The notes: a model not told the origin generated them from the sequence alone. Counted from the stretch's first letter, positions 10,701-18,420 are shown. The stretch is 61,513 nt of DNA from Maricaulis sp. (GCA_017643585.1 JAEPND010000014.1:2270-63782), one strand, 5' to 3'. Numbers and translations: made by a program.

Positions 10701-10907
10701 TTCCTGTTCGACCTCTTGCGCATTGGCGCCGGGATAGGGCGTGAAGACGATAGCCTGTTTGATGGTAAAGGCCGGGTCTTCCAGGCGACCGACATTGAAA
10801 AAGCCGTGCAGGCCGCCCAGGACGCAGAACAGGATAACGATCCAGGTCAGGACCGGTTTTTCGATGGAGAGGCGGGCCAGGGACATGGCGGACGTGTTCT
10901 CGCTCAT
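7782..10907 (-). CDS. RND-family efflux transporter permease
   Basis: 1041 residues, the full length of an AcrB-type inner-membrane proton/drug antiporter. Twelve transmembrane helices are predicted in two halves (first helix about residues 18-38, clusters near 335-540 and 860-1030), separated by two large periplasmic loops. The charged TM4 motif GMLVDNAIVVTEG is present, as is the mirror motif SGMLIKNAIVLVDEID in the second half. ATG 10907 (MSENTS) was chosen over an upstream in-frame ATG because AGGGGC precedes it. It lies 10 bp after the adaptor gene and is presumably under the TetR gene at the head of the chain. No outer-membrane TolC-type partner is encoded nearby. Confidence 0.93.
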   Translation of the reverse strand: MSENTSAMSLARLSIEKPVLTWIVILFCVLGGLHGFFNVGRLEDPAFTIKQAIVFTPYPGANAQEVEQEVTERLEIAIQQLAEVSEIHSESSPGMSEIQITIDDTINSADLPGVWTKLRARIRDTVPMLPPGAANPRVYDDFGDTYGIFYAVTAEGFSDDMIREVARTLRRELLVVDGVAKVSVDGEPDERIYIDIPQDNLVQLGLSYESLLQAIGRENTVVVSGSTPLGGRYIRLDIPQTLSGVDAINNILITPGDTAETIRLSDIATITRSSQDRPDNIIYHNNTRAFTLGIAGQTTANIVDVGFAVEARLVELEAELPLGIELHPIYQQHLVVDTAINDFLINLLMSVGIVVGVLCIFMGWRAGLTVGTVLFLTVAGTLFFMNMMSLEMERISLGALIIAMGMLVDNAIVVTEGMLTGVLRGKPRLAAAEDAVKSTQWPLLGATVIGIMAFAGIGLSPDSTGEFLFSLFAVIAISLLLSWVLAVTVVPMVGYHLFESQRQQALSKNEEDQDEASVYTGGMYTVYRGLLSQALQRRWVVLGSLLVVTMACYVGFGSVRNSFFPETNTPMFFVNIEHPEGADILTVDQTIREVGAFIAEQPETAQFDSFVGAGATRFMLTYNAEQPSASYGQIIVQTANLETIPPLAERILAHVRDTYPDVSIRADRIVFGPPGGAKLEARFSGPDADVLRALSEEAMARLHAEGDVLDIRTNWRNRTTTFRPNVIEERARTTGITRENIANALVFATDGAQVGVFREGEDLIPIIARAPLSERTDVDDLFDRLVWSSSQRTYVPMNQVVSRFDLVAEDALIQRRDRVRTISVRANPHPHETAMEGFARFRPIIEAMDIPPGYSLEWGGEYESSAQANESLGGTLPFTLVVMLTISFMLFAKVRQPLIIWSIVPMSVNGVVIGLLLTNVAFSFTALLGLLSLSGMLIKNAIVLVDEIDARIRDGADKVDAVRDGSVSRLRPVLLAASTTILGMTPLLFDAFFQAMAVTIIGGLAFATILTMIAVPTIYALFFGVRAGQPEKIIDQVADTA

Positions 10908-10917
10908 GATCTTGCCC

Positions 10918-11994
10918 CTATTGCGTGCGGCCGAAACGGGCCTGTTCATCGATCGGGCGAACCGTCATGCCTTCCACCAGCGCATTGACGCCCGCGGTTA
11001 CGATCTGCTCGCCTTCGGACAGCCCGGCCAGGATGGTGACGCTGTCACCGTGCACGCCGTTGGTTTCAACAACGCGACGTTCGACGTGATCCTCGGCAAA
11101 CACCCAAACGAATGACGAGCCATCCGGGGCGTAGCCGATGGCGCGGATGGGCACGAGAATCTCGGCTTCGCCGCCATTGTCACGGTCAAACTCGGCCCAC
11201 ACGGTTGCGGTCATACCCGGCAGGATATTGGCAGGCAGATTGGCCGGCAGCGCCAGGATGGCGTGATACGTCTGGGACGCATTGTCTGGCTCGGCCACCA
11301 TTTCGCGAAACTCCAGCGGGAAGGTCTGGTCCGGCAGGAAGGGGAAAGCCGCGCGGACAGAGATCACGTCGTCCGCATTCAGCGTGGCGACCATGTCTTC
11401 GGAGACGGGGATGTTGAGACGTAGTTCCGAAACATCCTGGATGCGCGCCACCGGCTGCCCGGGAGAAACGACGGTGAAGGCATCGACCAGGCGACGGCTG
11501 ACAAGCCCGTCAAACGGCGCGGTCAGGGTGGCATATTCCAGATTGCGGCTGGCCGTTTCCAACGCCACTGACCGCAGGTCGAATTGTGTCTGTGCGCTGT
11601 CCAGGGCCGCCTGGGAGGCAATGCCGCGCTCGTGCAGGGTTTGCTGGCGCTCAAGATCTGTCCGCGCCTGTTGCAACTGGACTCGCGCCTCGCGCTCGGC
11701 GCGGCGGAAATCCTCGAGGTCCAGCTGGGCGATGAGATCGCCCGCTGCGATTTGCTGGCCTTCGGCGAGGGGCAGTTCAGCCAGCTGGCCGCCGACCTGG
11801 AAGGCGATATCGACCGAGATGCGCGCTTCGACGCGTCCGACGAATTCGAACCGGCTTTGCGGGCTGGTGGTCTCAACCGTCTGCACGAGAACCCGGCGTG
11901 CCGGAGCCTCTTCGGTTTCCATGGGTTGGGAACAGGCCGCCAGCAGGGCAAGCGGCGCGAGCAGGGATATCAGCGTCGTGCGGGGGGAGGTCAC
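10918..11994 (-). CDS. RND efflux periplasmic adaptor (membrane-fusion lipoprotein)
   Basis: 358 residues. A lipoprotein signal peptide ends in LLAACSQ, so the protein is anchored to the inner membrane by a lipidated cysteine near residue 21. A biotinyl-lipoyl-like segment (QVGGQLAELPLAEGQQIAAGDLIAQLD) is followed by an alpha-helical hairpin of about 60 residues rich in Gln/Arg/Leu, a second lipoyl half (ATLTAPFDGLVSRR), then beta-barrel and membrane-proximal domains. This is the HlyD/AcrA order. It links the RND pump encoded next to an outer-membrane channel supplied from elsewhere. Its start overlaps the tetR stop by 4 bp, indicating translational coupling. Confidence 0.92.
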   Translation of the reverse strand: MTSPRTTLISLLAPLALLAACSQPMETEEAPARRVLVQTVETTSPQSRFEFVGRVEARISVDIAFQVGGQLAELPLAEGQQIAAGDLIAQLDLEDFRRAEREARVQLQQARTDLERQQTLHERGIASQAALDSAQTQFDLRSVALETASRNLEYATLTAPFDGLVSRRLVDAFTVVSPGQPVARIQDVSELRLNIPVSEDMVATLNADDVISVRAAFPFLPDQTFPLEFREMVAEPDNASQTYHAILALPANLPANILPGMTATVWAEFDRDNGGEAEILVPIRAIGYAPDGSSFVWVFAEDHVERRVVETNGVHGDSVTILAGLSEGEQIVTAGVNALVEGMTVRPIDEQARFGRTQ

Positions 11995-12554
11995 GCATAC
12001 ATCTCCGTCATCATCTGGATAAGTCGGGACTGGACGGCTTCACGCTGGGCATCGTCGACATAGTGAAGTCCGAGCAGGTCTGAAAAGTGCAGGCCGTCCA
12101 TCGCCAGGAAGGCAATGAGGCCCAGGATCGGGTCGGGGGCGGGTTTGACGGCGTCCGCAACAATCGTCTCGATGTAGTTGCGCGCGCTGTCGAGGAGTTC
12201 CGGTTGCTCGGCAGAGGCTGCGAGAAGCGCCGAGCTGACATTCGTGTTGGGTTTGCGGTGCTGGACCATGGCCGTGATGATCGCGGGCAGGGTTGGCCGG
12301 TCCTGTTCCATGGCCTGGTCGCGCGCGCCGTCGATTTCCACAGCAATGCCGTCGACCATGCGGTCGACCATCGCGGCGAGCAGGGCCGTCTTGTTCGGAT
12401 AGTGATAGAGCACGCCGCCCTTGGAATAGCCGCTCTCTACGACAACCGCGTCGATGGTCAGTCGGGATGCGCCATCGCGCGCCACGACAGTTTCAGCAGC
12501 ATCGAGAATGGCTTCACGGGTATTCGGCTTGGGTGTGTTCGGCGGCATGGTCAT
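11991..12554 (-). CDS. TetR-family repressor, probable local regulator of the efflux genes
   Basis: 187 residues. The N-terminal helix-turn-helix is clear: REAILDAAETVVARDG, LTIDAVV, then GYSKGGVLYHYPNKTALL at about 42-60. The C-terminal ligand domain is short and of the TetR_C type seen near RND pumps. Two ATG codons are possible (12554 and 12548); the second has better spacing to GTGAG. It heads the chain adaptor-pump-dehydrogenase-ThDP enzyme, and two tandem palindromic operators lie 25-70 bp upstream, so autoregulation and repression of the whole unit is the simple model. The inducer is unknown. Confidence 0.9.
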   Translation of the reverse strand: MTMPPNTPKPNTREAILDAAETVVARDGASRLTIDAVVVESGYSKGGVLYHYPNKTALLAAMVDRMVDGIAVEIDGARDQAMEQDRPTLPAIITAMVQHRKPNTNVSSALLAASAEQPELLDSARNYIETIVADAVKPAPDPILGLIAFLAMDGLHFSDLLGLHYVDDAQREAVQSRLIQMMTEMYA

Positions 12555-12578
12555 CTCACTTTGCTGCGATGCACATAA

Positions 12579-12620
12579 ACCATCCAGACGGTACAGTCAA
12601 TACCGTCCAGACGGTACAGT
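12579..12620. promoter_or_regulatory. Two tandem palindromic operators upstream of tetR
   Basis: The sequence TACCGTC-CA-GACGGTA (12601-12616) is a perfect palindrome with 7-bp arms. A second copy 23 bp nearer the gene has one mismatch in its left arm (ACCATC-CA-GACGGT). Both share CCAGACGGTACAGT (12584-12597 and 12607-12620). Size, symmetry and position fit binding sites for the adjacent TetR protein. The 23-bp spacing puts both sites on nearly the same face of the helix. That the TetR protein binds here is inferred. Confidence 0.8.
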
Positions 12621-12769
12621 TCTTTTTGAGCTCATAATTGCCGTGATTTTGCTTCGTTTTCAATTTTAGCGAGAAATCAGGGGGCTGGAACAAATTCCGG
12701 TTGGTGGAGCGCGCGCGATTGACGGCCTAGGGAGGGGAGAGTGCGGCCCCTGCCCAGAAGAGAGCTTCC

Positions 12770-13657
12770 ATGACCCTGTTTCGCGTTCTGATGTCTGCCG
12801 GTGTTGTTGCGACCCTGGCCCCAACCGCTCCAGCCATGGCTTATGGACGAGATGGACACCGCATCGTGTGCGATCTGGCCTATCGATTCCTGCAGCCGGA
12901 GGCACGTGCGGAGGTGGATCGCCTGGTCGCGCTGGACCCGCAATTTGATCATTTCCGCGATGTCTGTAGCTGGGCTGACCAGGTGCGCAGCTCGACCCAC
13001 CTGCGAACCGCGCCCTACCACTATACCGGGCAAGACCGTGACGACCCCATCGTGGATCCGGAAGACTGCGCCTTCAATGGCTGCATCATGTCTGCCATCG
13101 ACCTGCATGCACGCGAGCTGGTTGATGAGAGCAATTCCGATGCGGAGAAGCTGGAAGCGTTGAAATTCCTCGCGCACTGGATCGGTGATATACATCAGCC
13201 ATTGCATGTCTCGATCAATGGTGATCGTGGCGGCAATGACATCCCGGTGATCTGGCGCGGTGAACGTCATACCAATCTCCATCGCGTCTGGGACAGCGAG
13301 ATTATCCTGGACTATATGGGCGAGACCTGGCCCTTGGTCGAAGAACGCAGTCGCTGGTCCTATTTTGCAGATGAGCTGGCGGCTGAGATCCCGCTGACGG
13401 ATTCGGAAATCTATACGACGGTCGACCCGTTCGCCTGGGCGCAGGAGAGCCACAATATCGTGCGTTCTCGCGATTTCGGGTACTACTGGGCCAATGCGGA
13501 GAACACGATTGAACCCGGCGACGCCTATTATGAGCGCGGCCTGCGCATTTCCCGGCAGCAGCTCAAGCTGGCTGGCGTGCGCCTGGCGGGCGTTCTGAAC
13601 GGCCTGCTGGACAGTCCGGCGGATGGTTCGGGCGGTTTCGAGACGGCGATCGACTAA
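12770..13657 (+). CDS. S1/P1-type zinc-dependent single-strand nuclease, exported
   Basis: 295 residues with a signal peptide cleaved after AMA (about residue 24), so periplasmic or secreted. The S1/P1 fold is marked by the zinc-site residues GRDGHRIV, CSWADQ, HYTGQ, the HWIGDIHQPLHV motif and NLHRVWD. The family normally has Trp as the first mature residue, which binds zinc through its backbone; here the predicted first residue is Tyr. It would degrade single-stranded DNA/RNA and remove 3' phosphates for nutrient scavenging. It stands alone between divergent tetR and the SDH-type protease; AGAGAG lies before the ATG. Confidence 0.88.
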   Translation: MTLFRVLMSAGVVATLAPTAPAMAYGRDGHRIVCDLAYRFLQPEARAEVDRLVALDPQFDHFRDVCSWADQVRSSTHLRTAPYHYTGQDRDDPIVDPEDCAFNGCIMSAIDLHARELVDESNSDAEKLEALKFLAHWIGDIHQPLHVSINGDRGGNDIPVIWRGERHTNLHRVWDSEIILDYMGETWPLVEERSRWSYFADELAAEIPLTDSEIYTTVDPFAWAQESHNIVRSRDFGYYWANAENTIEPGDAYYERGLRISRQQLKLAGVRLAGVLNGLLDSPADGSGGFETAID

Positions 13658-13822
13658 CGTGCAGCTCAAGGCTGTTCGCGCGGGCTGTTACATCTTCGCA
13701 ACGGCTCTCTGTTGACGCGAAATTTAATACTTACATTCGCTTCAATCTCCTTGTCCGTCAGGCGCATAAATGGTTAACATCATCCATGTGTAAACCTTCC
13801 GCGAAGCGGTAAGGGGGGAAGT

Positions 13823-14902
13823 GTGTTTGAGTTGATCTCCGAGCAAGAGCTGGTGGTCGCTGCGGGTGTGTTCGCAGTGATTTCGCTGCTGTGCTGGGGA
13901 TACTGGCAATACCTTACGCACGAAACACGCAAGCGTGACGCCGCGTCTGTCGCCAAGCTCCGCAGCTGGCTGGGTCGATCCTATGAGGATGCCAGCAAAG
14001 GCTATGAGACGGCCAAGACGAATCTGGAGAAGCGAAATCGCAGGAACACCATCGTCATCGATCTGATCCATGATCTGGGTGATGAGTTCGAGGGCCGTGA
14101 CAGCGCCGAGCAGGAAATCACCTTCGACGAGGCCTTCAACGCCATAGCTGCGATACGCGGTGCGAATGAGCGCACGCACATCATGGTCATCCTGCATACG
14201 CTGGGGGGATATGCCCGCCCGGCGCACATGATTGCGCTGGCGCTGAAAAAACATCTGCGCAAGGTTGGCCAGCACAATCCGCACAAACATCCCAAGGTCA
14301 CAGTCTATGTGCCCTATGTGGCGATGTCCGGTGGCACCTTCATCGCGCTGTCGGCAGACCGGATCTACATGGACGAAACAGCTTCGCTGGGGCCGATCGA
14401 CACGATTTACGGCTCATTCCCGAGCGAGGCCTATGAAGACCTGATCGCGCAAAAGGGGGTCGAACAGACCCAGGACCTGCTGGTCCTGCTCGCGCACGAG
14501 GCCGCCAAGTATGACAAATACGCCCAGGACGTGGCGCGCGAGATCATCAATCCGGTGCACAAGCTCCCGGGCAAGACCTCGCAGGCGCTGGCCGACCACC
14601 TGACGTCCGGTGAGATGTCGCACAGCCAGGCGATCTCGCCGAAATCCGCGCGCAAACTGGGCATCAATCTGTCCACCAAGCTCCCTGCTGATGTTTACAG
14701 CCTGGTCGATGCGCGTATTCGCATGATCCAGACCAAGGCTGTCAGCGAGGCTGAGAAAGAGGCGCGCGAGGCGGCGGAAAAGAAAGCCGCAAAGCCGGAT
14801 GCCGACGGTGATGATGACCCGCAACCTACCGCCGGCCGTCCCGGACGCACGGATCCGATTATCCAGAAAGTCATCGACAAGACACTCGAGGGTATCGAGT
14901 AG
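13823..14902 (+). CDS. SDH/SppA-like ClpP-fold serine proteinase, membrane anchored
   Basis: 359 residues. One N-terminal transmembrane helix (about 10-28) is followed by a short charged helix and a ClpP/crotonase-fold protease domain of the serine-dehydrogenase-proteinase (SDH) type. The oxyanion-loop segment ILHTLGGYARPAHMIA (about 123-138) and the nucleophile Ser169 in VAMSGGTFIAL, followed by MDETASLGPID, are typical. A charged Lys/Glu/Ala-rich C-terminal tail follows. The start is GTG 13823 after a G-rich AAGGGGGGAA; GTG 13821 is out of frame. Likely a membrane-tethered quality-control protease; the substrate is unknown. A TTAACCAT-type site lies about 50 bp upstream. Confidence 0.85.
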   Translation: MFELISEQELVVAAGVFAVISLLCWGYWQYLTHETRKRDAASVAKLRSWLGRSYEDASKGYETAKTNLEKRNRRNTIVIDLIHDLGDEFEGRDSAEQEITFDEAFNAIAAIRGANERTHIMVILHTLGGYARPAHMIALALKKHLRKVGQHNPHKHPKVTVYVPYVAMSGGTFIALSADRIYMDETASLGPIDTIYGSFPSEAYEDLIAQKGVEQTQDLLVLLAHEAAKYDKYAQDVAREIINPVHKLPGKTSQALADHLTSGEMSHSQAISPKSARKLGINLSTKLPADVYSLVDARIRMIQTKAVSEAEKEAREAAEKKAAKPDADGDDDPQPTAGRPGRTDPIIQKVIDKTLEGIE

Positions 14903-14990
14903 CAGCGGCAAACATTCACCCTCAGCTGCATCCTTGGCTTGAAACCCGCGTCATCATCGCCACCTTGCACCCAGCACAAGGGAAAGCGCC

Positions 14991-15461
14991 ATGACCAGCA
15001 AAGCCGAACTCTATGATGATGTCCGCAAACAGATTGTTGCGGTGGTGACCGGGGAGACTTCCCATACCGCACGTTACGCGACTGCGTCCTGCCTGCTGCG
15101 CGAGACGTTCGGCGATCGCTATTTCTGGACCGGCTTTTATGTCGTGGATCCGGCCAAGAAGACCGAGCTGGTTGTCGGGCCCTATCAGGGCACGATGGGT
15201 TGTTTGCGGATTCCTTTTGGCAAGGGGGTTTGTGGTGTGGCGGCCGCCACGGGCGAGACCCAGCTGGTCGAGGACGTGCACGCCTTTCCTGGCCACATCG
15301 CCTGTGACAGCCGTTCCAATTCGGAAATTGTCGTGCCTGTCTTTGACAGCAAGGGCGAACTGGCAGCTGTGCTCGATGTCGACTCCACCGAGTTCGGCGC
15401 GTTTGACACCGAGGACCAGGCTGGTCTGGAAGCGATCTGTCGCGATCTGCTGACGGTCTGA
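14991..15461 (+). CDS. msrC: Free methionine-(R)-sulfoxide reductase (GAF domain)
   Basis: 156 residues, a single GAF domain. The three catalytic cysteines of fRMsr are all present with the same spacing as in the E. coli enzyme: Cys71 (GCLRIPFGKGVCG), Cys81 and Cys105 (GHIACDSRSNSEIVVP). The enzyme reduces free L-methionine-(R)-sulfoxide in the cytoplasm using thioredoxin, part of oxidative repair. AAGGGAAAG precedes the ATG. The gene converges with the DUF4892-OmpA gene, with only 3 bp between stops. Confidence 0.92.
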   Translation: MTSKAELYDDVRKQIVAVVTGETSHTARYATASCLLRETFGDRYFWTGFYVVDPAKKTELVVGPYQGTMGCLRIPFGKGVCGVAAATGETQLVEDVHAFPGHIACDSRSNSEIVVPVFDSKGELAAVLDVDSTEFGAFDTEDQAGLEAICRDLLTV

Positions 15462-15464
15462 ACC

Positions 15465-16376
15465 CTATTTCAGAACGATTTCGACGCGCCGGTTGAGTGC
15501 GCGACCCGCCTCGCTGGCCTGGCTGGCCTCCGGCGAGAGAGGGCCGACGCCGTGCGCCTCCAGTCGGGTGGCATCGAACCCGTACTGCTCGACCAGTGCA
15601 GTGACAACCGCGCTGGCGCGCCGCTGTGACAGCGAGATGTTATGGGCAAAGGCGCCGCTGCTGTCCGTGTGGCCGACCACATAAAGGGACATTTCGGGGT
15701 TTTGCTCCAACAGCTCGGCGACGGCCTGCAGGGCCGTTTCCGAGCCAGGCAGGAGGTCGGCCTGGTCGAGGGCAAACAACAGGCCATCAACGCGTACATG
15801 GCCGTTTGCCTCAAGGCCCGAGGCGAGGGCTTCGGCGGACACCGTTACCCTGCCGGTTGCCATTTCAGTGGTTTCAATGATGTCGATCGAGGTGCCGTGT
15901 CGGCCGGTGCCAAACGCAATATAGGCCAGTCGGCCGTCATGTTCGAGCGTGCCGGCCGCGTAACGTGAATTGCCGCCATTCATCGCAGCGAAGCCGTTGA
16001 AATTCCGATAAGCATTGCGGGTGGAGCCGGTGAAGCACTCACCATCGCCTGCACACTGGAAAATGACCGATAATCCAGCGTCCTCGAAGGCTTCAAGGTA
16101 ATTGGCGAAAATCTCGTGCTCCGAACGCTCGTCCGGATTGTCGTGATAAAGGCGGGTGATCCGGCCCTCGATCGTGATCCCCGTCGCGATGCGGTCCTCG
16201 AAATCAAAGCCGGTAACGAGGCGATAGGTGTCAAACTCGAACTGTTCGCCGGATCCTAGCTCAGCGCCCTCATAAAGTGCGACCAGTGGATGCCCGCTGA
16301 TCTCTCTCTGGGCCCAGCTTGTGGTGGTGAAAAACAGCGAAGCGACACACGCAGACAGGACAGACAGTTTGATCAT
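15465..16376 (-). CDS. DUF4892-like and OmpA C-terminal domain outer-membrane protein
   Basis: 303 residues with a signal peptide ending SWA (about residue 22). Residues 25-165 resemble the DUF4892 domain (HPLVALYEGAEL, TYRLVTGFDFE, a Cys pair in FQCAGDGECF). The C-terminal third (about 185-303) is an OmpA/MotB peptidoglycan-binding domain with LLFALDQADLLPGSE, VVGHTDSSG, LSQRRASAVVTAL and NRRVEIVL. It would anchor the envelope to peptidoglycan. GGGGGTC precedes the ATG. The function of the N-terminal domain is unknown. Confidence 0.85.
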   Translation of the reverse strand: MIKLSVLSACVASLFFTTTSWAQREISGHPLVALYEGAELGSGEQFEFDTYRLVTGFDFEDRIATGITIEGRITRLYHDNPDERSEHEIFANYLEAFEDAGLSVIFQCAGDGECFTGSTRNAYRNFNGFAAMNGGNSRYAAGTLEHDGRLAYIAFGTGRHGTSIDIIETTEMATGRVTVSAEALASGLEANGHVRVDGLLFALDQADLLPGSETALQAVAELLEQNPEMSLYVVGHTDSSGAFAHNISLSQRRASAVVTALVEQYGFDATRLEAHGVGPLSPEASQASEAGRALNRRVEIVLK

Positions 16377-16460
16377 GACGACCCCCAGCTTGCTTGTCCG
16401 CAGAACCTATCAGGCGGGACCGAAGCGTGCACCGGAAATCTGGCTCATGTGAGAGAGGTC

Positions 16461-17594
16461 TCAATTCTCCATCACCAGCTCAAAATCATGGCGCCCGCAA
16501 GCTTTGCCATTGACCTGCAGTTCCACCGCCTGCAGGCCGGGATAGTATCTACGGGTCGTGATTGGGCGGATCGGGTGGCGTTTGCTAACCGAGATACGCT
16601 CGCCCGGTGCCAGGGTGAGAGTTTTCAGCTTGAAGACCTTGGGCGCGGTTTCGCCATTGGCCTTGCGCCAGTGCACGATGAAATCGATTGCGAGCTGCTG
16701 TTTGCGGTCTGAGGTTGACCGGATCACGCTTTCGAACTCCAGCGCTTCGCCGAACTGAACGACGGGCGTCTGGATGTGGAGTGGTGAGAGCTCGATCTCG
16801 GCTGCGCCAAAGCCGAGCGTCTCCAGCGCGAGCGGATGGCCCTGCTTGATCAGGGTGCGCAGCGCGTGATGGATCAGCTTCTTGCGGTGGGGTGTGGCGT
16901 TTTCCATCCATTTCGCACAGACCCGGGCCGTCGTATCCCCATTATCCTTGGCGATGTCGTTGAGATGATTGGCGACCGAGCGCCGCACATACTCTGTCGG
17001 GTCATTCTTCAGCTTCTCCAGGATCGGCAGGCTGGGGCCTGGGTCGGCGATGAAGGCCGGCAATTGCATGGCCCAGGGTAGGCGAGGGCGTGTGCCTTCC
17101 GACGCCAGTCGCCGGACATGGTAATTGTCATCATCCGCCCACCTGGTGATCTCGGCCATGGCTCTGTCCTGATCCTGGAGGATCAGATGACGAATGCCGA
17201 ACTCCGAGGAGAAGCGCTTGGTCATCTCCTTCTGCGCCATCAAAGCGGTATCAAAGGCCTCGGCGCATCGAAGCCCGACCAGATCGCTCATTGGCATCAC
17301 CGCCCAGCCTCGAATACCGTCGGCATCCATGCCAACCGATGAGAGTTCGACACTATCGTCCGGGTGCAGGCTGGCCAGCATGACCTCGATCGCGTTTTCC
17401 AGATCACTGGGCAAAAAGCGGTTCAAGGCATCGCAAATGTGGCCGGCGCGTTCTTTCAGCTCGAGGGCGTCCAGTCCGGTCGTTGCCGCGTGGATGAAAC
17501 CGGCGACATCAAATGCGGGATAGACCCGCTTGAGATGGTCTCCCATCGTCGCAACGAGGTCGCGTGAATAAAAGTTCTTCAGCGGTTCGGGCAT
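16461..17594 (-). CDS. AlkC-type DNA alkylation repair protein with C-terminal Ig-like domain
   Basis: 377 residues. The N-terminal two thirds are HEAT-like alpha-helical repeats with the AlkC signature HVRRLASEGTRPRLPWA (about 155-171), followed by DPTEYVRRSVANHLNDI. The last 110 residues are beta-rich (LSPLHIQTPVVQFGEALEFESVI to HDFELVMEN) and match the Ig-like domain present in some AlkC proteins. Known AlkC/AlkD glycosylases excise N3- and N7-alkylated bases such as 3-methylcytosine and 3-methyladenine. It is divergent from the YgjP-like peptidase. No ada or alkB gene is nearby. Confidence 0.85.
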   Translation of the reverse strand: MPEPLKNFYSRDLVATMGDHLKRVYPAFDVAGFIHAATTGLDALELKERAGHICDALNRFLPSDLENAIEVMLASLHPDDSVELSSVGMDADGIRGWAVMPMSDLVGLRCAEAFDTALMAQKEMTKRFSSEFGIRHLILQDQDRAMAEITRWADDDNYHVRRLASEGTRPRLPWAMQLPAFIADPGPSLPILEKLKNDPTEYVRRSVANHLNDIAKDNGDTTARVCAKWMENATPHRKKLIHHALRTLIKQGHPLALETLGFGAAEIELSPLHIQTPVVQFGEALEFESVIRSTSDRKQQLAIDFIVHWRKANGETAPKVFKLKTLTLAPGERISVSKRHPIRPITTRRYYPGLQAVELQVNGKACGRHDFELVMEN

Positions 17595-17685
17595 TTGCGT
17601 ATCCAGCTTGTCTTGGGCGTATCAGCACGTCACCATTCGCTGTATCGATTCACAAGTGCCCGATCCGGCACCTCCTGACGCCCTT

Positions 17686-18408
17686 ATGTCACCAGAAACC
17701 ATTTTCCTTGCCGACCAGCGGGTCGACTATCAGCTCAAGCGCAGCCACCGCCGCACCATCGGATTCTCGGTCTCCGAAAAAGGCTTGGCCGTGACCGCGC
17801 CGCACTTCGTGTCCAAGCGCGAGGTCGAGGCTGCTCTGTGCAGGAAGTCGGACTGGATCCTGAAGAAGCTGGCGAAATGGGCCGAGCGCCCCGCCGCCCC
17901 GGAGCTGGCTTTCGTGGATGGAGAGACATTGCCCTGGCTCGGGGCCGAGCGAGAATTGCGGGTGCGTCGCGACGGGGTCCGGACACGCGTGGTAGCGACA
18001 GGCGGTGGCCTGGAGGTGCGTGTCGATCCAGAGCTGTCGGGGGATTTGCTGAAATCGACCATCCGCAATGGGTTGGTTCGTTTCTACAAGCGCGAGGGGT
18101 TGCGATTGATGACCCCCATGACCCAACGTCATGCCCGCTCTCTCGACCGCGATGTGCGCAAGGTCATCGTGCGCGAACAGAAGTCCCGCTGGGGCTCATG
18201 TGCGGCGGATGGAACAATTCGCCTGAACTGGCGACTCATGGGGTTTCCCCAGGAGGTGATAGATTACGTGTGTGCCCATGAAGCTGCACACCTGGTCCAT
18301 GCCAATCATTCGCGCGCATTCTGGGAAACGGTGGAGAAGGTCTGTCCTGACTGGCGAATCCAGCGCGATTACCTAAAAACTAATTCTTACGTACATGTAT
18401 ACTTCTAA
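17686..18408 (+). CDS. YgjP/DUF45-type zinc metallopeptidase
   Basis: 240 residues from ATG 17686 (GTG 17656 or TTG 17608 also possible). The domain order is that of the YgjP family: an N-terminal beta-rich segment (RRTIGFSVSEKGLAVTAP) and a C-terminal SprT/WLM-like zinc protease domain with RWGSCAADGTIRLNWRL and HEAAHLVHANH (His198, Glu199, His202, His208). This is probably a cytoplasmic metal-dependent peptidase of unsettled role. The 3' end is unusually AT-rich for the window and ends in YVHVYF. Confidence 0.87.
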   Translation: MSPETIFLADQRVDYQLKRSHRRTIGFSVSEKGLAVTAPHFVSKREVEAALCRKSDWILKKLAKWAERPAAPELAFVDGETLPWLGAERELRVRRDGVRTRVVATGGGLEVRVDPELSGDLLKSTIRNGLVRFYKREGLRLMTPMTQRHARSLDRDVRKVIVREQKSRWGSCAADGTIRLNWRLMGFPQEVIDYVCAHEAAHLVHANHSRAFWETVEKVCPDWRIQRDYLKTNSYVHVYF

Positions 18409-18420
18409 CCGAAACGTAAG
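18386..18420. repeat. Inverted repeat between the peptidase end and the TonB receptor
   Basis: CTTACGT (18386-18392) is matched by ACGTAAG (18414-18420), 21 bases apart, in an AT-rich patch spanning the YgjP-like stop codon. A further hairpin, CACGCCG/CGGCGTG with a 7-nt loop, lies at 18474-18494 in the leader of the receptor gene. No T-run follows either, so neither looks like a strong terminator. A regulatory role for the receptor is possible but unproven. Confidence 0.35.

Noticed and set aside
9588-10988. 466-codon plus-strand frame antisense to the RND pump
   Set aside because: Antisense shadow; low-complexity His/Asp/Gln composition and no family match.
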